Assembly (NCBI RefSeq): GCF_023507745.1
Contig: NZ_JALPZO010000066.1
Span: 62,001-126,000 of the forward strand
Length of the DNA: 64,000 nt
Direction: 5' to 3'
DNA from: Vreelandella olivaria
GTDB lineage: Bacteria > Pseudomonadota > Gammaproteobacteria > Pseudomonadales > Halomonadaceae
Shown: piece after piece, positions 28,387 to 38,717 of the stretch
Layout: each line of letters opens with the position of its first letter
How positions within the stretch are numbered: position 1 is the first letter of the stretch
Made by a program: the position numbers and the translations under genes
Notes under the pieces: generated by a model
The model's database searches: none
What the model was told of the DNA's origin: nothing
The model's input: the letters and a program-made list of their open reading frames with translations, nothing else

Positions 28387-28776
28387 TTAATCGCCAATCA
28401 CCATGACCGCTTCCGCTTCCACCTGACTACCCTTTGGCAGTGCCTTTACGCCAACGGCGGCACGGGCGGGGAACGGTGATGAAAAGAACTCTTCCATTAC
28501 CTTGTTAACGATTGCAAAGTTATCCAGATCAACCAAGTAAAGGTTCAGCTTAACGATATCACCAAGCGAACCGGCCGCTTCTTCGCAGACAGCTTGCAGG
28601 TTAGTGAATACCTGGCGCGCTTGAGCCTCAAAGTCATCAGAGACAATTTCCATGGTCTCTGGGTTCAGTGGAATCTGGCCCGAGAGATACACGGTATTGC
28701 CCGCTTTAATGGCTTGGGAATAGGGGCCGATGGCGGCGGGCGCTTTATCAGTATTGATAACGGCTTTATTGCTCAT
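28387..28776 (-). CDS. ridA: RidA family enamine/imine deaminase
   Basis: A 129-residue YjgF/YER057c/UK114 protein, the full family length. It hydrolyses reactive 2-aminoacrylate-type enamines released by PLP enzymes. Seen: [25 protein letters not shown] near the N-terminus, and [26 protein letters not shown] with the substrate-binding arginine of the RAAVGV segment. AAGGAG is present about 12 bases upstream of the ATG. Located directly downstream of spoT, as in pseudomonads. Confidence 0.95.
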   Translation of the reverse strand: MSNKAVINTDKAPAAIGPYSQAIKAGNTVYLSGQIPLNPETMEIVSDDFEAQARQVFTNLQAVCEEAAGSLGDIVKLNLYLVDLDNFAIVNKVMEEFFSSPFPARAAVGVKALPKGSQVEAEAVMVIGD

Positions 28777-28868
28777 GGGTTCTCATACTCCTTAATGGTT
28801 GAATAGTGATTATTTTTGCCCCATAGCTATCGCTGCCAGCCGTTAGCCAGCAACGGGTACCGGAGCTA

Positions 28869-31001
28869 TTAATTTGCCATTCGGGTTATCTTGCCAACGT
28901 TGGGCAGGTTGCGGATACGCTTAATAATGCGGGCAAGGTGTACGCGGCCTTTCACCGACAGGGTTAAGTTAACGGTGGAAAGATGTGCATCACGCTCTTC
29001 AATGCCGATACGTTCGATATTGGCATCGGCATCCGTTACCAGCCCGGCCAATTCAGCGACCAATCCGCGGCGGCTTTCAATTTCAATGCGCAGCGCAACG
29101 GGGAAGTCTTCGTCGATGGTTTCAGACCATTCGAGGGCAAACAGCTTGTCGGGGTCGTTTTTACGCTCAATAAGATTTTTGCACTCGCTACGGTGCACCA
29201 CCATCCCTTTACCTACCGAAAGATGGCCCACTACCGGATCACCGGGCAACGGGTGACAGCAGCGGGCAAAGTTAAGCACCATCCCTTCACTGCCGCTAAT
29301 CAGTACAGCTTTCTCACCACCTGGCCCGGAGGTCTGATCAAAACTGCCGCCATGGGCGACATCCACCAGGCGACGCGCCACTACATGCGCCATGCGGTTA
29401 CCCAGCCCCAGCGCCTCTAGCAACGAGTCCAGCGAGGAGACATCCAGCTCTTTAAAAGCCTGGGTGAACACGCTTTCGTCCAGCTCTTCCAGGCTGGTTT
29501 CAAAAGGCGTAAGCGCCTTATTCAAGAGCCTGCGCCCCAGCATGATGGCTTCCGCCTGCTGTTGGTGCTTGAGGGCATGGCGAATCGCTGAGCGTGCCTT
29601 GGCCGTAGTCACAAAGTTAAGCCATGCCAAATTGGGCCGCGCACCAGGGGCAGTGATAATTTCCAGGGTTTGACCGCTTTCCAAGCGAGTGGAGAGCGGC
29701 GCCAGATGGCGATCAATACGGCAGGCAATACAGTTATTACCTATATCAGTATGCACGCTATAGGCAAAGTCAATCACTGTGGCGCCCTGGGGCAGCTCCA
29801 TAATGTCGCCTTTGGGGGTGAACACATAGATATCATCGGGAAACAGGTCATTTTTAACGTGTTCAATAAACTCCAGCGAATCCCCTGCGTGACGCTGCAT
29901 TTCCAGCAACCCCTTCACCCAGGCACGGGCACGGGCATGGCTACCTTCGGCAATGGGATGGGTAGTCTGCCCGGCTTTATAGAGCCAGTGGGCGGCAATA
30001 CCATTGTTCGCCATGGCTTCCATTTCGCGGGTACGGATCTGCACTTCAATCGGCATACCCCGTTGACCAAACAGCGTAGTGTGCAGGCTTTGGTAGCCGT
30101 TCGCCTTGGGAATCGCAATATAATCTTTGAACCGCCCCGGCACTGGCTTATAGAGGTTATGCACCACGCCTAAAATACGGTAACAGCTGGCGACATCTTC
30201 GGTGATAATGCGGAAACCAAACACATCCATGATTTCCGCAAACGGTTTGCGCTGGTCACGCATTTTTTTATAGATCGACAACAAATGCTTCTGGCGACCA
30301 ATCACCGTTCCCTGTAACGCCTCGTCATCCAGGCTCTGCTGGAGCGACGACTGAATTTCCCGCATGGCACTACGACGGTTGCCCCGGGCACTGGCCACAG
30401 CGCGCTTAATGCGCTCTGAGCGCATGGGGTGAATCGCCTGGAACGACAGGTCTTCAAGTTCAATCCGGATGGTATTGATACCCAGCCGTCCGGCAATACG
30501 CGCGTAAATCTCCAGAGTTTCACGGGCAATGCGGCGCTTTTTATCCGGCCGCAGCGCGCCCAGTGTGCGCATGTTATGCAGTCGATCCGCCAGCTTGACG
30601 ATGATAACGCGAATATCCCGCGACATCGCCAACACCATCTTTTGGAAATTTTCCGCCTGGGCGACAGCTTTATCTTCAAAGGTAATCTGGGTCAGTTTGG
30701 AAACCCCATCAACCAGTTCAGCGACGGGCTTGCCAAATTGCGCTGCCAGGGCCTTTTTCGAAACACCGGTATCTTCAATAACATCGTGCAACATGGCGGC
30801 CATCAGGCTCTGATGGTCCATGTGCATGTTGGCAAGAATATTGGCAACCGCCAGCGGATGGGTAACGTAAGGCTCACCAGAGCGGCGGCGCTGACCATCG
30901 TGGGCCTGCTCGGCGTAGTAGAAGGCGCGCTTGACCTGCTGGATCTCGTCCGGGGGTAAATAGCCGCCGAGTCGATCGGCCAGGTCATCAATGGTGAACA
31001 T
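28869..31001 (-). CDS. spoT: Bifunctional (p)ppGpp synthetase/hydrolase SpoT
   Basis: A 710-residue protein. The N-terminal HD hydrolase domain includes THPLAVANIL and MLHDVIEDTGVS near residues 70-80. The RelA-type synthetase domain follows near 230-350, with FGFRIITEDV and GYQSLHTTLFG. A TGS domain lies near 385-445 (VFTPKGDIMELPQGATVIDFAYSVH) and an ACT domain at the end. It degrades and makes the stringent-response alarmone. It lies in the usual order gmk-rpoZ-spoT-ridA. Confidence 0.96.
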   Translation of the reverse strand: MFTIDDLADRLGGYLPPDEIQQVKRAFYYAEQAHDGQRRRSGEPYVTHPLAVANILANMHMDHQSLMAAMLHDVIEDTGVSKKALAAQFGKPVAELVDGVSKLTQITFEDKAVAQAENFQKMVLAMSRDIRVIIVKLADRLHNMRTLGALRPDKKRRIARETLEIYARIAGRLGINTIRIELEDLSFQAIHPMRSERIKRAVASARGNRRSAMREIQSSLQQSLDDEALQGTVIGRQKHLLSIYKKMRDQRKPFAEIMDVFGFRIITEDVASCYRILGVVHNLYKPVPGRFKDYIAIPKANGYQSLHTTLFGQRGMPIEVQIRTREMEAMANNGIAAHWLYKAGQTTHPIAEGSHARARAWVKGLLEMQRHAGDSLEFIEHVKNDLFPDDIYVFTPKGDIMELPQGATVIDFAYSVHTDIGNNCIACRIDRHLAPLSTRLESGQTLEIITAPGARPNLAWLNFVTTAKARSAIRHALKHQQQAEAIMLGRRLLNKALTPFETSLEELDESVFTQAFKELDVSSLDSLLEALGLGNRMAHVVARRLVDVAHGGSFDQTSGPGGEKAVLISGSEGMVLNFARCCHPLPGDPVVGHLSVGKGMVVHRSECKNLIERKNDPDKLFALEWSETIDEDFPVALRIEIESRRGLVAELAGLVTDADANIERIGIEERDAHLSTVNLTLSVKGRVHLARIIKRIRNLPNVGKITRMAN

Positions 31002-31029
31002 TTACCGCGCCCCTGATCGGTTCTTAACC

Positions 31030-31290
31030 TTAGTCGTCGATGTGAGTGCTAGGCGTCATCGCTGGGCGAGCACGCACCGGGGCTTCAACCGGCTCATCCA
31101 GTACCGTGTGATCCACCAGGCCTGCCGCAATTTCACGCAGCGCCATTACCGTGGGCTTGTCGTTTTCCCAGGGCAGTTGAGCTTCGCGGGAGCCGCGGGC
31201 CAGCTGGCGGGCACGCTGGGTGGAAATCATCACCAGCTTAAAGCGGTTTTCAACATTTTCCAGACAATCTTCAACGGTTACGCGAGCCAT
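31030..31290 (-). CDS. rpoZ: RNA polymerase omega subunit
   Basis: An 86-residue protein starting [20 protein letters not shown], with the conserved RARQLARG motif near residues 27-34 and [15 protein letters not shown]. It binds the beta-prime subunit and helps RNA polymerase assembly. AGGAAGG precedes the ATG by five bases. Its C-terminus is proline-rich and a little longer than the minimal domain. It starts 28 bases before spoT, likely one operon. Confidence 0.96.
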   Translation of the reverse strand: MARVTVEDCLENVENRFKLVMISTQRARQLARGSREAQLPWENDKPTVMALREIAAGLVDHTVLDEPVEAPVRARPAMTPSTHIDD

Positions 31291-31312
31291 GAGGGCCTTC
31301 CTGTAATGACGA

Positions 31313-31352
31313 CGCTGGGCTGGCGTTGTAAAAAAACGCCGCCAGCCCAGCG
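31313..31352. other. Perfect 13-base inverted repeat between gmk and rpoZ
   Basis: CGCTGGGCTGGCG at 31313-31325 and CGCCAGCCCAGCG at 31340-31352 are exact inverses with a 14-base loop containing an A-run. A further A7 follows at 31353. On the minus strand, the direction of gmk and rpoZ, the T-run precedes the stem instead of following it, so it is not a standard terminator there. It may be an RNA stability or attenuation element. Confidence 0.6.
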
Positions 31353-31382
31353 AAAAAAAGAGTAGCGATAGAACCTGATAGA

Positions 31383-32847
<1,465 letters not shown>

Positions 32848-32859
32848 AGCATCTGGCCG

Positions 32860-33111
32860 TTAATCCAGACGAATATCGTCTTCATCGGTGGCAGCACCAG
32901 TGGCAGCGCCAACTCCACCGCCAATAACCGCCCCCCGGGTAACACTGCCGCCGGTAACCGCGGCAGCACCTGCCCCCACTGCGGCTCCCACGCCCGCACC
33001 ACTGGCAGCACGTTCGCCAGTGGTAGAGCCACAGCCAGCCAGAACCAGGGTAAGTGCAGCAATAGCACTTAGCGATAATACGCGTGAGAACTTAATTACC
33101 TGGGTATGCAT
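32860..33111 (-). CDS. Small glycine-zipper lipoprotein
   Basis: An 83-residue protein with a signal peptide and lipobox LVLAGC at residues 22-27, so it should be lipidated at Cys27. The mature part is almost entirely Gly/Ala with GxxxG-type spacing (GAGVGAAVGAGAAAVTGG), the glycine-zipper pattern of outer-membrane lipoproteins like YmgG or OsmB, and ends in an acidic tail. AAGGAG lies eight bases before the ATG. Convergent with the extensin-like gene. Function unknown; envelope stress proteins often look like this. Confidence 0.8.
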   Translation of the reverse strand: MHTQVIKFSRVLSLSAIAALTLVLAGCGSTTGERAASGAGVGAAVGAGAAAVTGGSVTRGAVIGGGVGAATGAATDEDDIRLD

Positions 33112-33218
33112 AGGGTCATCTCCTTATGAGTTGCACCTATACACCCTAGGAATGTTTGGCGGTTATTGCCACTTTTCATAACCTAATTCATTAATAAGAA
33201 AAGCCTTTTATTAATGCA

Positions 33219-34427
33219 TTAATGCGGTTGGGCAACCTGATAGGTGCGTTTTTCCAGCCAACACCCACCAGCAAAAATCAGCAAGCCCAAGCATGCTAAA
33301 CCAGCTCCTACTAACCCTGTGCTTGACCAGCTAAAACCTGCGCTGATGGTTATCCCAGCAAGCCATGCCCCTAATGCGTTAGCCCCATTAAAGGCGGCGT
33401 GGTTGAGCGAGGCCGCCATAGTTTGGGCATCCTCTGCCACATCCATCAAGCGGGTTTGTAGTGAAGGGGCCAGCGCCATGCTGGTTCCTACCAAACCGAC
33501 GAACAAAAGCCCTGTCCACACGTTATTAGCCGCGAAGTAAAATAGTCCCTGAACGACACCACACCAGAGCAGGATGGCCGGAATCGCCCGCATGAGGTTT
33601 TTATCCGCCATGCGGCCACCGATTAAATTGCCTGCGATTGAGCCAAGGCCAAAAATCACCAGTACAAGTGGCCCTAGTGACTCGCTCATCCCCGCCTGCT
33701 GAGTCAGTGTCGGCATCACATAGCTGAAAATAGCGAACATGCCACCGCAACCAATACAGGCAAGAGCCAGTGCCACTAAAACGCGCTGTTTCAACAACGC
33801 AGACAGCTCACTCAGGGGGCTCGCAAAGGCATCCAAAGGCTGAACAGGTACAAACAGCCGGATCAATACGGCGGTTAACAGGGCAATAACGCCTACGCCG
33901 GCGAACGCGATTTGCCAGCCAAACAAATTGCCGGCCCAGGTACCTAGTGGCGCTCCGATTAAAATCGCCACCGTTAACCCCAGCATTACTCTGGAAATGG
34001 CGCGCGCACGCTGGTCCACCGGTACTGCTCCCGCCGCCACCAGTGCCGCAATGCCAAAATAGGCGCCGTGGGGCAAACCTGCGAGAAAGCGCAGCCCCAC
34101 AAATGACCAGAAACCAGGGGCCATGGCGCTGGCAATGTTACCCACTGCAAATACCAGCATGAGTACAATCAAGAGCAACCGCCTGGGCGCCCTGGCAGCC
34201 AACGCTGAAATCAATGGCGCACCCACCACCACGCCCAGTGCGTAGCTGCTGATCGCATAACCCACTTGAGGCACGGTAACGGCTAAATCACCCGCGACGC
34301 GGTTCATCAACCCCATGATGACGAACTCGCTGGTACCAATACCAAAGCCACCCAGCGCCAACACGAATTCGGCCAGGCGCGGGTTACGCGCCAGCCCTTG
34401 TGGTGACGATGCTGTCGAATCCTGCAT
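33219..34427 (-). CDS. MFS transporter, DHA1 (AraJ/YdhP-like) family
   Basis: A 402-residue 12-span major facilitator. It begins near LAEFVLALGGFGIGTSEFVIMGLM, the typical first span of sugar/drug efflux proteins of this group. The loop 2-3 region contains ALAARAPRRLLLIV and motif C-like GAPLGTWAGNLFGWQ is visible. The ATG at 34427 has AAGGAG six bases upstream and is preferred to upstream starts. Substrate unknown. It stands alone. Confidence 0.85.
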   Translation of the reverse strand: MQDSTASSPQGLARNPRLAEFVLALGGFGIGTSEFVIMGLMNRVAGDLAVTVPQVGYAISSYALGVVVGAPLISALAARAPRRLLLIVLMLVFAVGNIASAMAPGFWSFVGLRFLAGLPHGAYFGIAALVAAGAVPVDQRARAISRVMLGLTVAILIGAPLGTWAGNLFGWQIAFAGVGVIALLTAVLIRLFVPVQPLDAFASPLSELSALLKQRVLVALALACIGCGGMFAIFSYVMPTLTQQAGMSESLGPLVLVIFGLGSIAGNLIGGRMADKNLMRAIPAILLWCGVVQGLFYFAANNVWTGLLFVGLVGTSMALAPSLQTRLMDVAEDAQTMAASLNHAAFNGANALGAWLAGITISAGFSWSSTGLVGAGLACLGLLIFAGGCWLEKRTYQVAQPH

Positions 34428-34676
34428 ACTTATCTCCTTGTGATACCGCTCTGCTGGTATCTCGATTAGCGCTAAATGATCGCAGGATTCGACGAAAGTA
34501 TAAATACGCAGCATTTAAAAAAGTTAGCAGGCGAATATAACTGGCAGCGCCAAATGAGGAACCCTGACACTGTTCAAGCGTTCTTACCGAACCTATGAAC
34601 AATACTTGTGCCTAAGAAAGCTAACGTAATATACGGTTCCCTTAAAAGAGGGCTCACTTAACAGCGCGAGGACGCC

Positions 34677-35288
34677 ATGACGCCAACTACTATCGAGCAG
34701 GCCATGCAGGCGCTCGCCGAGGCGGATGCGGATATTGCCCGCGCCTACCCGCTAGTGGGCGCCCCCAGCCCGCGCCAGCGTGATCATGGTTTTGCTACGT
34801 TTTTCGGCACCATCATAAGCCAGCAGATCTCCACCGAGGCTGCCCGCGCGATCATGGGTCGTGTAAACACCCTGCTGCCGGAACTGCACGCCAAGGCAGT
34901 GATGGAGGTGGAGAGCCAGGCCCTGCGTGATGCAGGCCTCTCCTGGCGTAAGATCGAGTATGCAAAAGGGCTCGCGGAAGCGGAGCTAGCAGGTACCTTT
35001 AGCGCCGATGGCTTAGCCCATTTAAGCGATGATGACGCCATTGCCGCGATTACTGAGCTGCGGGGTTTTGGCCGCTGGAGCGCAGAAATTTATCTGATGT
35101 TCTCGCTTCAGCGCCCGGATATCTTTCCCGCCGACGACCTCGCCCTGCGGGTTGCCCTGGGCCGCTTAAAAGGTATGGAAGACAAGCCTACGCCCAAGCA
35201 GGCGCGCCAGTTGGTGGAGCATTGGTCTCCCTGGCGCAGCGTGGGTTCGTTGTTTCTGTGGCACTACTACCGGGGCGAGCCGTTATAA
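34677..35288 (+). CDS. DNA-3-methyladenine glycosylase of the HhH-GPD (AlkA-like) family
   Basis: A 203-residue protein. The helix-hairpin-helix/GPD signature spans ITELRGFGRWSAEIYLMFSLQRPDIFPADDLALR (about residues 123-157), with the catalytic Asp in PADDLAL. It lacks the N-terminal AlkA domain, matching the short AlkA-like form. It would remove alkylated bases in base-excision repair. GAGGA precedes the ATG. Upstream DNA 34515-34676 holds no gene that I can support. Confidence 0.88.
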   Translation: MTPTTIEQAMQALAEADADIARAYPLVGAPSPRQRDHGFATFFGTIISQQISTEAARAIMGRVNTLLPELHAKAVMEVESQALRDAGLSWRKIEYAKGLAEAELAGTFSADGLAHLSDDDAIAAITELRGFGRWSAEIYLMFSLQRPDIFPADDLALRVALGRLKGMEDKPTPKQARQLVEHWSPWRSVGSLFLWHYYRGEPL

Positions 35289-35349
35289 AGGGAGAAACCC
35301 GCTATAATCGCTGCCTTAACATGCTTACGGTAATAAGAATAATGGTGCT

Positions 35350-36300
35350 ATGAATTTAAAAGCATTACGCCTGTTTAGGCTGACCGTATTACACGGCTCA
35401 CTCTCAGCTGCGGCTCAATCCGTCAGCTTGAGCCAGCCCGCCGCCAGTCGCCTGATATCCGCACTGGAAGGGGAGCTGAAGCTTACGCTATTTGTACGCA
35501 ATCACCAAAAGCTGTCATTAACCCAGGAGGGGGAACGCTTCTACCGGGAAGCCGAGCATATTCTCAATGGCGTTGAGGAGATCCCCTCTATTGCCAGTGA
35601 GATTCGCCAACGCAGTGTGGAGGCGCTGCGCATCATTACCTCTGCCCCACTGGGTGCCACCCTGTTGCCTTCGGTTGTCGGGCGGCTGCGAGCATCCTGC
35701 CAGGAGCTTAACTGTAAGATTGATATCGGCAGCCGGTTCGATGTCGAACGCCTTGTTGGCTCGCGCCGATATAACTTGGGGCTACTCTCGCTACCGGTTG
35801 AGAATGCGATTGTCGATTTATCGGTCACTCCTACCCTCAAGGCTCGCACCCAGGTGCTGCTACCTGTCGACCACCCACTAGCCAAGCAAACATACATTCC
35901 GATTGAGGCACTGGCGGAGATGCCCTTCGTTACCCTCAGACCGAAACAGATATGGCGACAACGTCTGGACCGCCTGTTCGAAACCATCGGCCAGAGGCCC
36001 AGAATCGCGCTGGAGGTAGGCTCGACCCAACTGGTGCCAAGCTTTGTGGAAGCAGGCTTTGGCTTGGGCTTGCTGGATAGAGCGTGCTGTGGCTCCAACC
36101 TTAATGGCAAAACCGTTATGCGCCCGCTATCCCCCGCAAGTGAACTTACCTATGCCTGTATTCTGCCCCCGGCCGGGCAGCGCCCTATTGCGCAACGCTT
36201 TATCGAAGCACTGCGTCAGGACCTTGAGGAGAAGTGTGAGCAGGAGCGTGAATTCGCTGACAATATCCACGTTCTGCCCCCGCCCGAACACTTTGTATAA
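35350..36300 (+). CDS. LysR-family transcriptional regulator
   Basis: A 316-residue LysR protein. The helix-turn-helix is at residues 3-60 with LSAAAQSVSLSQPAASRLISALE. The effector-binding domain follows from about residue 90. It is convergent with the hydrolase gene, 30 bases apart, and probably controls the minus-strand hydrolase-lyase-transporter operon, whose promoter lies 3.8 kb away at about 40150. This is inferred from clustering. Confidence 0.87.
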   Translation: MNLKALRLFRLTVLHGSLSAAAQSVSLSQPAASRLISALEGELKLTLFVRNHQKLSLTQEGERFYREAEHILNGVEEIPSIASEIRQRSVEALRIITSAPLGATLLPSVVGRLRASCQELNCKIDIGSRFDVERLVGSRRYNLGLLSLPVENAIVDLSVTPTLKARTQVLLPVDHPLAKQTYIPIEALAEMPFVTLRPKQIWRQRLDRLFETIGQRPRIALEVGSTQLVPSFVEAGFGLGLLDRACCGSNLNGKTVMRPLSPASELTYACILPPAGQRPIAQRFIEALRQDLEEKCEQEREFADNIHVLPPPEHFV

Positions 36301-36330
36301 CGGTTCCAAATTGTCTCGAGCTGGAGGGTG

Positions 36331-37329
36331 TCAGTTATTCGGGGCCGTCTCGGGTGTCGTCACATCAAAGGCTCCTGTGCGCTCGAAGGCATCAAACTGC
36401 GCAGCGGCGAAGGAAGCAACTTTGGCGTTGTCATGACCAGCCTCCGGTACGGTCTGGAAGACCCAGTTAAAGTCCAGGTCAAAGCGGGTCGCTTGCTGCT
36501 CGGCAGTTTTGTAATAGCCCCACGCACGTTCAACACGATGATCTCCCTGTGCCATCGCTTGGTAACTACGGCGCAGAAAACGGTGCCACGGATCATTATC
36601 CTCATCGCCCACCGTCACCAGCAGGTTGTGCGCAAACAGCTGGCGTTGCTCATCCTGACCCAATTCGACCGGGGAATTCGCCAACCCATAAGGCCACTCA
36701 TTGTCGGTGTCGGGTAGCGTCCACCAGCCGGCTGCCGAGCAGATCGTTGCCTGAGCATTGCTTTCGGGCACAAACGTCATCATGCGGTGAACAAACTGGC
36801 AGCCCGCGCTATGGCCAAACAGATAGTAACTCTCCCGCTCAGTCTGCCCACCCTCCTGGAGATCGCTGTAGAGGGCATCGATAACGCTAAACGACCACTC
36901 CTCGGGCGGGTTTACTTCGCCATCCTCGGTGGTCAGGTTCCCCAGGTTATAGCCTGCCACGCCGGGATAGTCTTGCGGAGAAAAGCGCGGCACCACAATA
37001 GTGAAATTGTACTGGTCTGCGGCCTCCACCCAGGCATCACGGTACTCATCGGCATTGCGCCGTATCCCGGTTAACACGAACACGGTAGGCGTTTGGGCGT
37101 CAGCCCCTTCGGGGACGTAGTGGTACACATCGATGTGTCGCTCTGTATCCCGCAGCGTAAAGGTAGTCATACCACTTCCCGTGGCAAGCACCTCGCCTGC
37201 CATAGCACCTGTTGCCACGCCAATGCCACCCAGCAGCAGCCATGCTGGCCACGGGTTTGCCCTTGCGATCCGGTTTGCTTTGGCCGGGCTTTTTAAGCTC
37301 ACCGAGTTATTAGCTATTGTTGTTATCAT
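36331..37329 (-). CDS. Alpha/beta hydrolase, esterase/PHB-depolymerase-like, membrane-anchored or exported
   Basis: A 332-residue protein with a hydrophobic segment at about residues 27-45 that may export or anchor it. The nucleophile elbow GHSAGCQ is near residue 172. A candidate acid lies in GDEDNDPW and the His in PEAGHDNAK near residue 302, completing a Ser-Asp-His triad in the right order. A Gly-Val-Thr-rich first strand (TPTVFVLTGIRRNADEYRD) resembles esterase D/PHB depolymerase-like enzymes. The ATG overlaps the lyase stop. Substrate unknown; an ester or amide whose product enters the lyase step is plausible. Confidence 0.76.
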   Translation of the reverse strand: MITTIANNSVSLKSPAKANRIARANPWPAWLLLGGIGVATGAMAGEVLATGSGMTTFTLRDTERHIDVYHYVPEGADAQTPTVFVLTGIRRNADEYRDAWVEAADQYNFTIVVPRFSPQDYPGVAGYNLGNLTTEDGEVNPPEEWSFSVIDALYSDLQEGGQTERESYYLFGHSAGCQFVHRMMTFVPESNAQATICSAAGWWTLPDTDNEWPYGLANSPVELGQDEQRQLFAHNLLVTVGDEDNDPWHRFLRRSYQAMAQGDHRVERAWGYYKTAEQQATRFDLDFNWVFQTVPEAGHDNAKVASFAAAQFDAFERTGAFDVTTPETAPNN

Positions 37330-38690
37330 GCGGTTTCCTCATTGAGTGTGCTCCTCAAGCGCTTGGCACTGGCCTGCGCCGACGCCGCTAACTGCAAGGC
37401 AATCTGACGGCTTTGGCCGGTGTAGTGAAGCGGATTAAGCGCGGCTTCCAATGCCTGCCGCTCGCTGTAATGACGGCGTACGGTGTCATGCTCGAACAGG
37501 GTAGTGGCGAAGGAGTTACCGGTGTCTTGGCTGCGGGTAATCGCCTCATGGACAAGGTCGTGGGCCCGCTGGCGCCCAATGGACCTGGCCAGTTCCAGCA
37601 TCACCTGCTCCGACATCAACGGCGCGGCATTGGCCATTAACGTTTCCTGCATACGGGCAGGGTTGGGTAGCAGCCGTTCAAGCAGGGTTTGCTGGCTAAC
37701 TGCCAACTGATACGCCAAAGCCCCCGCCTTATCCAGCAGCGTATAGAGGCGGAAATTGCAGGCGGCATCTCCTTCATGGGAGGGAAGCGCGGTTTCCAGC
37801 GCTGGCGCGGCCAAACTTCTTAGCTCCCCCGCTTGGGCGAGCAAATTGACAGCATATTTAGGGTTGAACTTGTGTGGCATAGTACTGCTGCCCACAACAC
37901 CTTCATCCTGGTCTTCTGAGACCTCTTCGAACTCATTGGCCATTAAGGTATACAGCTCTTGCCCCATGCGTTCACAGCCCGCAGCAAACAGCGCCAATAC
38001 CCCGATATACTCGACCAGCCCATCAACCGCCGCGCGGGAATGCACCCGGGAGACGCCCAACCCTAGGCGGCCAGCCATCGCCTGCGCCAACGACTGGCCC
38101 TGTTCGCCATAGCTGTGCATGGCACCACTTGCCCCGCCGAAAGTGAGCACAAAGGCCCGCTTTTCGGCTAACTCAAGTCGCTGGATATTGCGTTCCAGCT
38201 CCTCTATCCAGCCCGCGACCTTGTAGCCAAACGTGATGGGAAGCGCATGACGACGATTGGTTCTCGCCACACAGGGCCAATCAGCTCCCTTTTCGGCCAA
38301 TGCGGCCAGTAGCTCTAGCTGATTGGCCAGCCGCCCTTTAAGCCAGCGATGGGCACACTGCAACTGCAGTACTTTTCCGGTCAGAATGATGTTCTGAGTG
38401 GTCGCACCAAGATGCACATAGCCGCCGGCATCACCATCACAACGCTCTGCCAGTGCCCTCACCAGAGACATCACCGGCGACATGGTGCGTTCAATATCCG
38501 CCGCCAGCGCGTCAACATCCAACTGCTCTAGCATGGCACAACGGGCGATCTCGTCAGCGGCCTGCTGGGGAATCATCTCAAGTTCCGCCTGAGTCAGCGC
38601 CAGGGCACGCTCCACTTCCAGCCACGATTGCCAAGTGGCCTCGCGGGAGAACAGTGAATCGGCAGAATCAGGCAGTGTTTCACACGCCAT
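37326..38690 (-). CDS. Fumarase/aspartase-superfamily lyase (CMLE/adenylosuccinate lyase-like)
   Basis: A 454-residue-class enzyme. The superfamily signature GSSTMPHKFNPKYA lies near residue 280, with the flexible catalytic Ser loop. HLGATTQNIILT near residue 97 and the N-terminal SWLEVERALALTQAELEMIP fit the 3-carboxymuconate cycloisomerase/adenylosuccinate lyase branch. I chose the ATG at 38690, which has AAGGA seven bases upstream, over 38714. Since purB should exist elsewhere, this is probably a catabolic lyase releasing fumarate or cyclising a muconate. The neighbouring DcuC-type transporter favours a C4-dicarboxylate link. Confidence 0.82.
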   Translation of the reverse strand: MACETLPDSADSLFSREATWQSWLEVERALALTQAELEMIPQQAADEIARCAMLEQLDVDALAADIERTMSPVMSLVRALAERCDGDAGGYVHLGATTQNIILTGKVLQLQCAHRWLKGRLANQLELLAALAEKGADWPCVARTNRRHALPITFGYKVAGWIEELERNIQRLELAEKRAFVLTFGGASGAMHSYGEQGQSLAQAMAGRLGLGVSRVHSRAAVDGLVEYIGVLALFAAGCERMGQELYTLMANEFEEVSEDQDEGVVGSSTMPHKFNPKYAVNLLAQAGELRSLAAPALETALPSHEGDAACNFRLYTLLDKAGALAYQLAVSQQTLLERLLPNPARMQETLMANAAPLMSEQVMLELARSIGRQRAHDLVHEAITRSQDTGNSFATTLFEHDTVRRHYSERQALEAALNPLHYTGQSRQIALQLAASAQASAKRLRSTLNEETA

Positions 38691-38717
38691 GAAGGTTTCC
38701 TTGGTCGGCATCATGGG

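Noticed and set aside
31313..31352. Standard terminator for gmk
   Set aside because: The T-run needed on the minus strand comes before the stem, so it is listed as a hairpin of unknown role.
37326..38690. Annotation as PurB (adenylosuccinate lyase)
   Set aside because: Motifs fit the wider superfamily, but the operon with DcuC and a hydrolase points to catabolism.
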